Under the pieces are notes generated by a model that ran no database searches, had not been told where the DNA came from, and worked only from the letters and a program-made list of their open reading frames with translations. From UBA5364 sp050259235 (GTDB lineage: Bacteria > Bacillota_I > Bacilli_A > RF39 > UBA660), in the NCBI GenBank assembly GCA_050259235.1, contig JBLNAG010000005.1, forward strand, positions 186,001 to 250,000: 64,000 bases of DNA, read 5' to 3'. This document shows, piece after piece, positions 51,197 to 59,850 of this stretch (position 1 is the stretch's first letter; each line of letters starts with the position of its first letter). Position numbers and translations under genes: made by a program.

Positions 51197-52381
51197 ATGA
51201 AAATTAAAGTAGGAGTTTTATTTGGTGGGGTATCAGTTGAACATGAGGTAAGTATTATTTCGGCGGTACAAGCAATGGCAAGTATGGATGAGGAAAAATA
51301 CGAAATTATTCCTATTTATATGGCAAAAGATCGTACTTGGTATACAGGTAAGATGTTAATGGATATTGATATTTATAAAGACTTTAATGATTTAAAGAGA
51401 TATGCTACTAAAGTAATTATGTGTAAAAAGGAAGGTGGATTCTATCTTCAATCACTTGGTTTCTTTAAGAAGAATGTATGTGAATTAGATGTGGCTTTCC
51501 CAATAGTACATGGAAATAATGTTGAAGATGGTACTATTCAAGGATATCTAGATACTATTGGTATTCCTTATGTAGGTAGTCGTGTTTTAGGTTCAGCATT
51601 AGGACAAGATAAAGTAATTATGAAACAAGTTTTTGAAACTGAAGGATTACCAATTGTTCCTTATGTATGGTTCTATGATAATGAATATTTAACTAATGAA
51701 GATGAAATTGAAAAGAAAATTAAGAAAATAGGATATCCAGTTATTGTTAAACCAGCATCTTTAGGAAGTAGTGTTGGAATTAGTGTTGTTAAAAAAGAAG
51801 AAGATTTAGATGATGCTATTGTGGAAGCAATGACATATGATACTAAAATAGTCGTTGAAAAAATGGTTGAAAATCTAGTTGAAGTAAACTGTAGTGTTTT
51901 AGGTAACTATGAATATCAACAAACTTCAGCAATCGAAGAAGTAATGAGTACAGAAGAATTCTTAACTTATAAAGATAAATATATTGGTGGTAATAAAGGT
52001 GGAAAATCTAAAGGAATGGCTTCTACCAATAGAGTTATTCCAGCTAGAATTGATGATAAATTATCTGAAGAAGTAAGAGAATTATCTAAGAAAGTATTTA
52101 AAGTATTAAATTTAGGTGGTATTTGCCGTATTGACTATTTAATTGATAAAAAGAGAGAAAAGATATATGTTAATGAACCAAATACTATTCCTGGATCATT
52201 ATCTTTCTACTTATGGGAACCAGCTGGAAAAGCTTATAAAGAATTATTAGATGAAGCTATTTCACTTGCTATTAAAGAATATAAGAATAGAAGTAAGAAA
52301 ACTTATTCATTTGATACTAATATTTTAAGTAATTTTAATGGCTTAAAAGGTGGAAAAAGATTAAAAGGTAAAATAAAATAA
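51197..52381 (+). CDS. ddl: D-alanine--D-alanine ligase, copy 1
   Basis: A 394-aa ATP-grasp ligase. FGGVSVEHEVSIISA, FPIVHGNNVEDGTIQGYLD, PYVGSRVLGSALGQDK, PVIVKPASLGSSVGIS, the omega-loop LTYKDKYIGG...KGMASTNR and the metal site YVNEPNTIPGSLSFYLW are all present. The omega loop is longer and more Gly/Lys-rich than in standard Ddl, as in the second copy. An AGGAGG site precedes the ATG. It forms an operon with the hydrolase and MurF-like genes and makes the dipeptide that MurF uses. Confidence 0.94.
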   Translation: MKIKVGVLFGGVSVEHEVSIISAVQAMASMDEEKYEIIPIYMAKDRTWYTGKMLMDIDIYKDFNDLKRYATKVIMCKKEGGFYLQSLGFFKKNVCELDVAFPIVHGNNVEDGTIQGYLDTIGIPYVGSRVLGSALGQDKVIMKQVFETEGLPIVPYVWFYDNEYLTNEDEIEKKIKKIGYPVIVKPASLGSSVGISVVKKEEDLDDAIVEAMTYDTKIVVEKMVENLVEVNCSVLGNYEYQQTSAIEEVMSTEEFLTYKDKYIGGNKGGKSKGMASTNRVIPARIDDKLSEEVRELSKKVFKVLNLGGICRIDYLIDKKREKIYVNEPNTIPGSLSFYLWEPAGKAYKELLDEAISLAIKEYKNRSKKTYSFDTNILSNFNGLKGGKRLKGKIK

Positions 52382-52400
52382 CACGTAAGTGTTATTTTTT
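52382..52400 (+). terminator. Terminator after ddl copy 1
   Basis: AACAC/GTGTT stem with a T7 tail, beginning at the stop codon. Confidence 0.7.
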
Positions 52401-52404
52401 TGTC

Positions 52405-52433
52405 TTTACTTTTATATACTAGTTTGGTATAGT
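52405..52433 (+). promoter_or_regulatory. tRNA-Val promoter
   Basis: -35 TTTACT (52405-52410), 17-base spacer, -10 TATAGT (52428-52433). Confidence 0.65.
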
Positions 52434-52448
52434 ATTTATATACAAAAA

Positions 52449-52525
<77 letters not shown>

Positions 52526-52535
52526 TTATGTAAAT

Positions 52536-52562
52536 AATAATGATTTATCATTATTTTTTTTA
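52536..52562 (+). terminator. Terminator after tRNA-Val
   Basis: AATAATGA/TCATTATT stem with a TTTA loop and a T-run. Confidence 0.8.
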
Positions 52563-52621
52563 TGTCTTAAAATAATAACCAATAGGTAAATTACTCATAC
52601 AATATACTGGTTGGTGATTAT

Positions 52622-53353
52622 ATGGATGTAAAAGGTACATATGTTAATTATGTACAATATGGTAATAAAACAGGAAAAGATATCGTTTTATTACATGGTT
52701 GGGGACAAAATATTGCAATGATGGATCCAATAGGAAAAGGCATGGAAAATAAATATAGAATAACCATTTTTGATTTTCCGGGATTTGGTAAAAGTCCTGA
52801 GCCACCATATGGTTTTAATGTATTTGATTATTATGAAGTATTAGATGAATTACTAGAAAAACTTGATATTAAAAATCCTGTTCTTGTTGGACATTCTTTT
52901 GGTGGAAGGATTGCTATGATATATGCTGTAAATAAAAAAGTATCAAAACTTGTATTATTAGGAACTCCCTTTAGAAGAACTAATAAAAAAGCTAATTATA
53001 AATTAAAGATATTAAAGATAGTTAGAAAAACACCTATTATTAAGAATTTTGAAGGCTATTTAAGAAGTAAAATTGCATCTACTGATTATTATAATGCTAG
53101 TCCTATTATGCGTAAAGTACTAGTGAATGTAATTAATGAGGAGCTTACTGATTTAATTCCTAAAATAAAGTCTTCAACGGTATTAATATGGGGTAGTGAT
53201 GATAAAGAAGTACCACTTAGTGAAGCTAAATATATAGAAGAAAAGGTAGATGATTGTGGTCTTGTTATATATGAAGGATGTTCCCATTTTGCTTATCTTG
53301 AAAGATTAAAGCAAACCATTAATATCTTAGACCACTTTTTAAAGGATGGGTGA
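52622..53353 (+). CDS. Alpha/beta hydrolase, operon copy 2
   Basis: A 243-aa paralogue of 48854-49588 with the same catalytic layout: LLHGWGQN, GHSFGGR, Asp in GSDDKEVP and GCSHFAYLE. The start is ATG 52622 with TTGGTGATT before it. It opens the second copy of the hydrolase-MurF-Ddl operon. Differences are spread along the gene, so the duplication is old. The substrate is unknown. Confidence 0.87.
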   Translation: MDVKGTYVNYVQYGNKTGKDIVLLHGWGQNIAMMDPIGKGMENKYRITIFDFPGFGKSPEPPYGFNVFDYYEVLDELLEKLDIKNPVLVGHSFGGRIAMIYAVNKKVSKLVLLGTPFRRTNKKANYKLKILKIVRKTPIIKNFEGYLRSKIASTDYYNASPIMRKVLVNVINEELTDLIPKIKSSTVLIWGSDDKEVPLSEAKYIEEKVDDCGLVIYEGCSHFAYLERLKQTINILDHFLKDG

Positions 53354-53355
53354 TT

Positions 53356-54948
53356 ATGATATATTTTGTTTTATCTTTAATAAGTTGGAGTGCTTATCAA
53401 GTTTTAAGAACTAAAAAGGCTTTACAAGCTCTTCAACAAAATACTTATGATAAAGGATATCGCTATATAAAATGGATTGTAAGAAATATACCTAAAGTGT
53501 TTGAACCATTAGATTTATTACCTTTATTTTTAATAATATTAATCTTTTTTATTAATAACAATTTAGCAGTAACAATCATTTATATATTAATATATAGTTT
53601 TTTATACTATGATCTAAATGATAAATTAAAAAGAGAAAAAAATAAATTACCCCTTAAAAATACTTCTAGAATAAAAAGAATTATTACTGTGACAGTATTA
53701 ATATATATTGGATTAATAATATATATTTATTATAACTATGATATCCAAGTTCTAAACTCATATTTATATATTTTTATTGTCTTAGCATTCCTTCAATATT
53801 TTGTGATATGGTTTGTTGCTAGAATAACAATGCCGATTGAAAAATTAGTTTATTTCTATTATTTAATAAAAGCTAAACGTAAATTAAAGCAAGTAAATAG
53901 TTTAAAAGTTATTGGTATAACAGGTAGTTATGGTAAAACAAGTACTAAAAATATTTTGAATGATATATTAAGTAATAAATATAATGTATTAGCTAGTCCT
54001 AAAAACTTTAATACCCCATATGGACTTTTGATAACTATTAATGAATATATAGATCGATTTACTGAAATATTTATATCTGAAATGGGAGCACGTAAAAATG
54101 GAGAAATAAAGGAATTATGTGATATTGTTAAACCTAAATATGGAATATTAACTAAAATAGGAGTAGCGCATTTAGATAGTTTTGGTTCTCAAAAGAATAT
54201 TCAAGAAACTAAATTTGAACTTATTGAATCATTACCAATTGATGGTATAGCTATATTAAATATTAATGATCCATTACAAGTAAACTATGAATTAAAAAAC
54301 AAATGTAAAGTTATATGGATAGGAATAGATAATAAAGATGCTGATGTTATGGCAACAGATATAAAAACTAGTGCTTCAGGAACATCCTTTAATGTAATAT
54401 TTAAAGGAAATAATCAAAAATATCACTTTGAAACAATATTATTAGGTTATATAAATGCATATAATGTACTAGCTTGTATAGCTCTTTGTAAAGAATTAGG
54501 AATGAGTATTAGAGATTTACAAAAAGGTGTCAATAAAATAAAGACAATAGAACACCGTTTAGAGCTAAAAAAAGTAGGAGATATAAATATTATAGATGAT
54601 GCATATAATTCTAATCCTATAGGCTCACAAATGGCCCTAGATATCCTTAATACAATGCCAGGGTATAAGATAATAGTCACACCTGGTATGATTGAATTAG
54701 GGGATAAACAATATGAATATAATAGGGAATTTGGAATAAATATGGCTAGTGTTTGTGATGAAGTAATCTTAGTAGGAAAAGAACAGACAAAACCCATTTA
54801 TGATGGTTTACAAGCCAAAAGATATAATGAAGAACATATTCATATTATCAATGATGTTAAACAAGCATTTGAAATAATAAGAAAATTAAAAGACCAAAAT
54901 ACATATGTATTATTAGAAAATGATTTACCAGATATATTTAATGAATAG
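53356..54948 (+). CDS. Membrane-anchored MurF-like Mur ligase, copy 2
   Basis: A 530-aa paralogue of the 49593-51185 ligase. ATP site GITGSYGKTSTKN, EMGARKNGEIKEL, TKIGVAHLDSFGS, DDAYNSNPIGSQMALDIL and TPGMIELGDKQYE. The N-terminal membrane half is conserved in design (four or five helices, LQQNTYDKGYRYIKWIV) but more diverged than the catalytic part. ATG 53356 is used; the GTG at 53350 overlaps the previous stop. The copies may be specialised for different dipeptides or growth states. Confidence 0.87.
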   Translation: MIYFVLSLISWSAYQVLRTKKALQALQQNTYDKGYRYIKWIVRNIPKVFEPLDLLPLFLIILIFFINNNLAVTIIYILIYSFLYYDLNDKLKREKNKLPLKNTSRIKRIITVTVLIYIGLIIYIYYNYDIQVLNSYLYIFIVLAFLQYFVIWFVARITMPIEKLVYFYYLIKAKRKLKQVNSLKVIGITGSYGKTSTKNILNDILSNKYNVLASPKNFNTPYGLLITINEYIDRFTEIFISEMGARKNGEIKELCDIVKPKYGILTKIGVAHLDSFGSQKNIQETKFELIESLPIDGIAILNINDPLQVNYELKNKCKVIWIGIDNKDADVMATDIKTSASGTSFNVIFKGNNQKYHFETILLGYINAYNVLACIALCKELGMSIRDLQKGVNKIKTIEHRLELKKVGDINIIDDAYNSNPIGSQMALDILNTMPGYKIIVTPGMIELGDKQYEYNREFGINMASVCDEVILVGKEQTKPIYDGLQAKRYNEEHIHIINDVKQAFEIIRKLKDQNTYVLLENDLPDIFNE

Positions 54949-54959
54949 GAGTTGAATAG

Positions 54960-56129
54960 ATGAGTATAAGAGTAGGTGTAATATTTGGTGGTAAAACAGT
55001 TGAACATGAGGTAAGTATTATATCGGCTGTTCAAGCCATGAAGAGTTTAAATTCTGATAAGTATATAGCAGTACCAATATATATATCTAAGAATAAGGAG
55101 ATGTATACAGGTAAACTATTAAAAGAAATAGAAAGTTATAAGGATATAAATAAATTAATAAAGCATTCTAAAAATGTAACTCTATATAATGAAAAAGGAA
55201 GATATTTTATTCAAACTAAAGGAATATTTAAAAAAATAATAGAGGAAGTAGACATTGTTTTACCTATAGTTCATGGAAATAATGTTGAAGATGGAACTAT
55301 TCAAGGATTCCTAGAAACAATAGGAGTTCCTTATGTAGGAAGTGGTGTTATTGCCTCAGCAATGGGTCAAGATAAAGTATTTATGAAACAAATATTTAGT
55401 GCAAATGACATATCTATAGTTGATTATACTTGGTTTTATGATTTTGAATATAAAGAAAATAAAGATAAAATTATAAATGAAATTCTTAAATTAAACTTTC
55501 CAGTAATAGTAAAGCCTGCAACTTTAGGTAGTAGTGTAGGTATAGCTAAAGCTGATAATATGAAAGAGTTAATAGATGCAATAAATGAAGCAATAAAATA
55601 TGATAACAAAATAGTTGTAGAAAAAGTTATCCAAGATTTAACTGAAGTAAATTGTAGTGTCCTTGGTACTTATGAAGATCAAAAGGTTAGTGAAATAGAA
55701 GAAGTAATGAGTACTGATGAATTTTTAACTTACAAAGATAAATATCTAGGTAGTGGTGGTAAATCAAAAGGAATGGCTTCTACTAATAGAATAATACCTG
55801 CTAGAATAGATAATAAAACAAGAAAAGAAGTAAAACATATTGCTAGAAAAGTATTTAAAGTACTTAATCTAGCTGGAGTATGTCGAATAGATTTCTTAAT
55901 TGATAAAAAAGAAAATAAAGTATATATTAATGAACCAAATACTATACCAGGATCATTATCATATTATCTATGGGAACCAATAGGTAAAAAGTATGATATG
56001 TTACTAGATGAAATGATTTCTATAGCAATTAGATCATATAAAAAGAAGCAAAATACTATCTATTCATTTGATACAAATATCCTAGAAAACTTTAATGGAT
56101 TAAAGGGAAATAAAGGTAAATTAAGATAA
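54960..56129 (+). CDS. D-alanine--D-alanine ligase family protein, copy 2
   Basis: A 389-aa ATP-grasp ligase, paralogue of 51197-52381. FGGKTVEHEVSIISAVQAM, LPIVHGNNVEDGTIQGFLE, PVIVKPATLGSSVGIA, LTYKDKYLGSGGKSKGMAST and YINEPNTIPGSLSYYLW are intact, so it should be active. In the first 30 residues 23 are identical to copy 1. Whether the second product is D-Ala-D-Ala, D-Ala-D-Ser or D-Ala-D-Lac cannot be read reliably here. A terminator follows at the stop codon (56124-56148). Confidence 0.9.
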   Translation: MSIRVGVIFGGKTVEHEVSIISAVQAMKSLNSDKYIAVPIYISKNKEMYTGKLLKEIESYKDINKLIKHSKNVTLYNEKGRYFIQTKGIFKKIIEEVDIVLPIVHGNNVEDGTIQGFLETIGVPYVGSGVIASAMGQDKVFMKQIFSANDISIVDYTWFYDFEYKENKDKIINEILKLNFPVIVKPATLGSSVGIAKADNMKELIDAINEAIKYDNKIVVEKVIQDLTEVNCSVLGTYEDQKVSEIEEVMSTDEFLTYKDKYLGSGGKSKGMASTNRIIPARIDNKTRKEVKHIARKVFKVLNLAGVCRIDFLIDKKENKVYINEPNTIPGSLSYYLWEPIGKKYDMLLDEMISIAIRSYKKKQNTIYSFDTNILENFNGLKGNKGKLR

Positions 56130-56148
56130 AAATAATATTTTATCTTTT
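56124..56148 (+). terminator. Terminator after ddl copy 2
   Basis: AGATAAAA/TTTTATCT stem containing the stop codon, with T5. Confidence 0.7.
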
Positions 56149-56174
56149 TTATTTTGATATTTTTCTTAAAAATA

Positions 56175-56203
56175 TTGCTTCAAAGTAACATTTGTGTTAT
56201 AAT
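56175..56203 (+). promoter_or_regulatory. tRNA-Lys promoter
   Basis: -35 TTGCTT (56175-56180), 17-base spacer, -10 TATAAT (56198-56203). Confidence 0.75.
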
Positions 56204-56222
56204 CTTTTCGTGCCTTAAAATT

Positions 56223-56298
56223 GTCTCCTTAGCTCAGTTGGTAGAGCAAAAGACTCTTAATCTTTGGGTCCACGGTTCGAGCCCGTGAGGGGACACCA
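56223..56298 (+). tRNA. tRNA-Lys (anticodon CTT)
   Basis: A full cloverleaf: acceptor GTCTCCT with AGGGGAC, D-arm GCTC...GAGC, anticodon arm AAAGA-CTCTTAA-TCTTT (CTT, Lys), T-arm CACGG-TTCGAGC-CCGTG, encoded CCA. It has its own promoter and a terminator at 56311. It marks the left boundary of an integrated island. Confidence 0.95.
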
Positions 56299-56310
56299 AT
56301 GAATATAATG

Positions 56311-56336
56311 GTTTGTAGAAATACAAACTTTTTTAT
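56311..56336 (+). terminator. Terminator after tRNA-Lys
   Basis: GTTTGTA/TACAAAC stem with a GAAA tetraloop and T6. Confidence 0.85.
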
Positions 56337-56347
56337 TTATACAAAAA

Positions 56348-56369
56348 AGCGGACTTTTAGCGGACTATC
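56348..56369 (+). repeat. Tandem 11-base repeats, probable integrase arm sites
   Basis: Two adjacent copies of AGCGGACT plus three bases (56348-56358 and 56359-56369), just beyond the tRNA-Lys gene. Short tandem GCGGAC-type repeats next to a tRNA 3' end are typical arm-binding sites of Gram-positive integrases, so this is likely an att junction. Confidence 0.6.
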
Positions 56370-56552
56370 GTTAAAAAAAGTGAATTATTTTAATTAATTA
56401 GTAATGATTATAAATATGCTTAACCAATACCTCACATTGACAAATAAAGAAAAAAGTATATTATAAATAATATTGATGAATTTTAAATTTAATATTTTTA
56501 AAGTGAAACTTTTTTGAAACTATAAGACACTTTAATATTGGAGATGATAAAT

Positions 56553-57110
56553 ATGTGTAATCAAGAAATATTCATCTTTTTTAACGATATTTATGACGAA
56601 ACGAGTAATGATGTTTTAAAATATGTATCAATAAAATGTAATAAAATTGATGATATTCCAGATATTTTGCAAGAAATATATCTAGAAGTTTATAATACGA
56701 TTGTCAAGAAAGGTAGAAACTATTTTAAAAATAGTAAATCTTTAATTTTTCATATTGCAAAAAGAAAATTAGGAAAATACTATTTAATTAAAAAGAATAA
56801 GCAAAAAATGGTCTCGTTATATTCAAACAATAGCGATGATCAAGAATTTGAACTTTTTGAGATTGACTCGAGTGAACCACAAATATTTGATATTGTTATG
56901 AATAAAGACACAATAGAGAATATATGGAAAATCCTAAATAAAAAAGGACAAACAGTAACAAAAATATTCTATCTTTATTATTATTTAGATTTAACGATAA
57001 CTGAAATTTCTAAAGAATTGAAATTAAGTGAGTCAAATGTAAAAAACAAAATATATCGTACACTGGAACATATAAAAAGTGAATTGAAAGGAGATGATAA
57101 TAATGAATAA
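56553..57110 (+). CDS. ECF-type RNA polymerase sigma factor
   Basis: A 185-aa extracytoplasmic-function sigma factor. Region 2 is diverged (YVSIKCNKIDDIPDILQEIYLEVYNTI, IFHIAKRKLGKYY). Region 4 is clear (TVTKIFYLYYYLDLTITEISKELKLSESNVKNKIYRTLEHIKSEL, read in pieces). ATG 56553 follows GGAG at eight bases; a TTG at 56538 is less likely. GTGAAACTTTT-like sequence upstream (56501 on) resembles ECF -35 elements, suggesting self-activation. The gene overlaps the next by 8 bases, the usual sigma/anti-sigma coupling. Confidence 0.85.
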   Translation: MCNQEIFIFFNDIYDETSNDVLKYVSIKCNKIDDIPDILQEIYLEVYNTIVKKGRNYFKNSKSLIFHIAKRKLGKYYLIKKNKQKMVSLYSNNSDDQEFELFEIDSSEPQIFDIVMNKDTIENIWKILNKKGQTVTKIFYLYYYLDLTITEISKELKLSESNVKNKIYRTLEHIKSELKGDDNNE

Positions 57111-57924
57111 TAAGAAGAATTTTTCGAAAATATTTGAATCCAAGAAAATAACTAAAGAGAGTATAAAAGATTTAGTTATGGAAAGTATTAAAACTACTCA
57201 TGAACAAAATATCAAAATAGAAAAAGTTAAACAGAAATCGTTAAAACTATTTTATGGAATCTTAAGTTTATCAGTATTAATTCTATCTTTCGTATTTTTA
57301 AATTATTCTAACCTACATAAAAATTTAAATAATGATAGCAACGATAATAGCAATAATAATAACAATAATAATAACAATAATAGCAATGATAACAACTCAC
57401 AATTAGAAGTAATATATAAAATAACTAAAAGTGCTGATTATGTTGCTACTTCAATTGAGGACTTATATAAAAGTGCTGATTTAGTTTTTATTGGAACTAA
57501 AAACAAAGATAATAAAACATTTGTAGGTATTAATGGATTAATAATCACAGAGTCAAATTGTAATGTAAAAGAAATTATTAAAGGAACTTATTATAACAAT
57601 AATATTAATATAAATTATTATGGTGGAACAATTAGATTGGACGAATATATAAATAGTCTTTCAGAAGAGCAAATACGAAAAAAGGGATTTAATGAATTTG
57701 ATATTGAAACAAGAAAAACAAAATTAGTTGGATATCCACTTTCAAAGACATCTGTTTTATTTGAAAACAATATAATTGAATACATGATTTTTGTTAATTA
57801 CGATCAAGAAAGAAATATGTATTTTGTAATGTCTGATGCTTACGGCGTACGAAAAATTAATGAAGTTGGAAAAGTTTATAATTTAGATAAAGAAATGTTT
57901 GAAACTATAAAGTTTGACAATTAA
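57103..57924 (+). CDS. Probable anti-sigma factor with extracellular domain
   Basis: A 273-aa single-pass membrane protein. A cytoplasmic basic helical part (residues 1-47) would hold the sigma factor, one helix (LFYGILSLSVLILSFVFL) follows, then an Asn/Asp-rich linker (about residues 75-105) and a 165-residue extracellular domain (SADYVATSIEDLYKSADLVF and on). That domain recurs in the 58669 gene with 74 identical consecutive bases (57478-57551 and 58876-58949). ATG 57103 is chosen from AAAGGAG spacing. No zinc-anti-sigma HxxxCxxC is seen. Anti-sigma function is inferred from overlap with the sigma gene. Confidence 0.72.
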   Translation: MNNKKNFSKIFESKKITKESIKDLVMESIKTTHEQNIKIEKVKQKSLKLFYGILSLSVLILSFVFLNYSNLHKNLNNDSNDNSNNNNNNNNNNSNDNNSQLEVIYKITKSADYVATSIEDLYKSADLVFIGTKNKDNKTFVGINGLIITESNCNVKEIIKGTYYNNNININYYGGTIRLDEYINSLSEEQIRKKGFNEFDIETRKTKLVGYPLSKTSVLFENNIIEYMIFVNYDQERNMYFVMSDAYGVRKINEVGKVYNLDKEMFETIKFDN

Positions 57925-58065
57925 TTAATGTAGTGATATCATAAAAAGTGATGATTGATATCTTCATTGGCAAGGACTCCTTATTGTGTCAATCTTCAAT
58001 TTGTAGTTGATTTTGAGTTATCAATGAGATTTGGAGGTGGAATAAAGTATTATAAGGAGGAAACA

Positions 58066-58653
58066 ATGAAATTAAAAAACGTACTTTTTACAGTTATATC
58101 TTTTTTTACAATTGGAATTACACAAGTAAATGCAGCTGTTGAACCACCATTACATGTATACAATTTAATTTGGAATATTGAAAGTATATATTATTACGTC
58201 GATCCATCGGCAGAGAAATATGCCTCTCCTATTTCACAAGCAGCTTATAATTGGGTTTATACTGGATATGGTTGGAATAATTTATATCCTAATGCGAGAA
58301 CATACTATATTATAGATAGTGCAATTGATATATATTCTTATAGTTATCCAGACGGTAATAATGGCGGTACAAATTTTATTGCCAGAACTAATGTTTGGAG
58401 CGGGGACCCATACCCTGTAGATCCAGACATACAAAATTGGTTATTTGGTGAAATATATTTAAATGATTATTATTTACTATCTAAATCAAGTACACAACAA
58501 CAAGCGACAATAGCACATGAAATGGGACACGTATTTGGATTAGATGAAAATAATCTAAACCAATATAGTATAATGTGTCAAGCGGGTGCTGGTCGTCAAG
58601 TTTATACTGTACAACAAGTAGATAATAATGCATTTAATAGAAAACATCCGTAA
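58066..58653 (+). CDS. Secreted matrixin-like metalloprotease
   Basis: A 195-aa exported protease. The signal peptide MKLKNVLFTVISFFTIGITQ ends near VNA-A. The zinc site is AHEMGHVFGLDE (HExxHxxGxxD, metzincin type), followed by SIMCQ as the Met-turn. The mature protein is small (about 170 aa) with no pro-domain that I can see. ATG 58066 follows AAGGAGG. It lies between two genes sharing an extracellular domain, so one or both of those proteins may be its substrate or inhibitor. Inferred member of the ECF regulon. Confidence 0.85.
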   Translation: MKLKNVLFTVISFFTIGITQVNAAVEPPLHVYNLIWNIESIYYYVDPSAEKYASPISQAAYNWVYTGYGWNNLYPNARTYYIIDSAIDIYSYSYPDGNNGGTNFIARTNVWSGDPYPVDPDIQNWLFGEIYLNDYYLLSKSSTQQQATIAHEMGHVFGLDENNLNQYSIMCQAGAGRQVYTVQQVDNNAFNRKHP

Positions 58654-58668
58654 TTTAAGGAGGATTTT

Positions 58669-59316
58669 ATGAGTAAAAAAAATATTACCATTTTTTGTTC
58701 AATTTTATTAGTTATGATAGTAGGTTTAATCTATACTTTTAATGATAATAGTGCCAATTTACTTAATAATAACAATAAGTCATCATATTTAGAAAATGAT
58801 GAAAAATATGAGTATGAAATAACGAGAAATGCTGATTATGTTGCTACTTCAATTGATGATCTATATAAAACAGTAGATTTAGTTTTTATTGGAACTAAAA
58901 ACAAAGATAATAAAACATTTGTAGGTATTAATGGATTAATAATCACAGAAGCAAATTACAATGTTAAAACTGTGTTAAAAGGAAATTATAATGATTCAAC
59001 TATAAATATAAATTATTATGGTGGATCAGTTTCTTTGGAAGAATATATGAAAAATTTATCAAAAGAACAAATACAAAAAAAAGGATTAGATAAATATAAT
59101 TTAAAGGAAAGACAAACAAAATTAATTGGTTATAAAATTACAGATAAATCAATTTCAAAACAAGTTGATAGTAATGAATACTTGATATTTGTGAATTATG
59201 ATGAAGAAAAAAATATATATTTTGTTGCGGCCGATGCTTATGGAATGAGACAAATCGATCAAAATAAAAATGTATATAATCTAGATACAAAAACTTTTGA
59301 AGAATTTAATTTTTAA
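58669..59316 (+). CDS. Membrane-anchored paralogue of the anti-sigma extracellular domain
   Basis: A 215-aa protein with an N-terminal signal anchor (ITIFCSILLVMIVGLIYTF), a short linker and the same extracellular domain as the 57103 product (NADYVATSIDDLYKTVDLVF, TFVGINGLIITEA, ININYYGGSVSLEEYM, FVAADAYGMRQID). It lacks the cytoplasmic sigma-binding part. The near-identical core at DNA level shows recent duplication or gene conversion. An AAGGAGG site precedes the ATG. It may act as decoy, inhibitor or second sensor for the matrixin. Confidence 0.75.
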   Translation: MSKKNITIFCSILLVMIVGLIYTFNDNSANLLNNNNKSSYLENDEKYEYEITRNADYVATSIDDLYKTVDLVFIGTKNKDNKTFVGINGLIITEANYNVKTVLKGNYNDSTININYYGGSVSLEEYMKNLSKEQIQKKGLDKYNLKERQTKLIGYKITDKSISKQVDSNEYLIFVNYDEEKNIYFVAADAYGMRQIDQNKNVYNLDTKTFEEFNF

Positions 59317-59447
59317 TTATGAATGAAATTTCTAAATTTCAGAGATAACTCTAGTCAATTATATATTATAGTTTGTATGTTTAAAAAAATTAGATATCAA
59401 AAACTAAGAATATTGTATAATTTTAATTTTTAATTATATTGCAAATT

Positions 59448-59483
59448 AAAAGAGCAATTCCTATTGGAACTGCTCTTTTATTA
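59448..59483 (+). terminator. Terminator after the ECF cassette
   Basis: A 14-bp stem with one mismatch (AAAAGAGCAATTCC with GGAACTGCTCTTTT), TATT loop. Confidence 0.8.
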
Positions 59484-59587
59484 TTTATTAAGATTTTTAT
59501 CTATGGTAGCAATACTTTTACTGATTACTTTCATCTCATACTATTAAGTGGTGTAACGAATAGGGAGTGAATAAATATAATTCTTCC

Positions 59588-59763
59588 ACGAGTGCTCGGC
59601 AACCTATTAGGTTGATAATGTACGCTGAACTATACCGAACAACAATGTATAGATGTAACGGATGAAAAACCATTACAATAACAGATTGTAATCAGTGTGT
59701 TCACGGTTCAATTCCGTACGAGGACATCGAATTGAAATCAACTCCATTTTTGGAGTTTTTTTG
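59588..59763 (+). ncRNA. Candidate structured RNA with tRNA-like 3' end
   Basis: A TATAAT box at 59576-59581 would start transcription near 59588, and a strong terminator AACTCCA/TGGAGTT with T-run ends it at 59740-59763. Inside are hairpins CAACC/GGTTG and TTACAAT/ATTGTAA, a T-arm CACGG-TTCAATT-CCGTA matching the GGTTCRANYCC consensus, and CGAGGAC (59719-59725). The last can pair with GTGCTCG (59592-59598) with one mismatch, like an acceptor stem 134 bases apart. No CCA and no clear anticodon arm are present. About 20 of 28 bases match the 3' end of tRNA-Lys. It is either a degenerated attachment-site tRNA or a tRNA-like RNA. Confidence 0.5.
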
Positions 59764-59850
59764 TGCAATATTATATTAAGTATTGTCAAATTATGGTACA
59801 ATTTAGTTGCAGTAAAACTTATATAACAGTTAGAAAGGGTATGCGATATT

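Noticed and set aside
57955..58065. Coding upstream extension of the matrixin gene
   Set aside because: The signal peptide and the AAGGAGG site place the start at 58066; the upstream part is leader sequence.
59540..59770. Group I intron, tmRNA or T-box riboswitch
   Set aside because: Short resemblances (GGCAACC, tRNA-like T-arm) were noted, but no group I core elements, no tmRNA tag frame and no T-box sequence are present.
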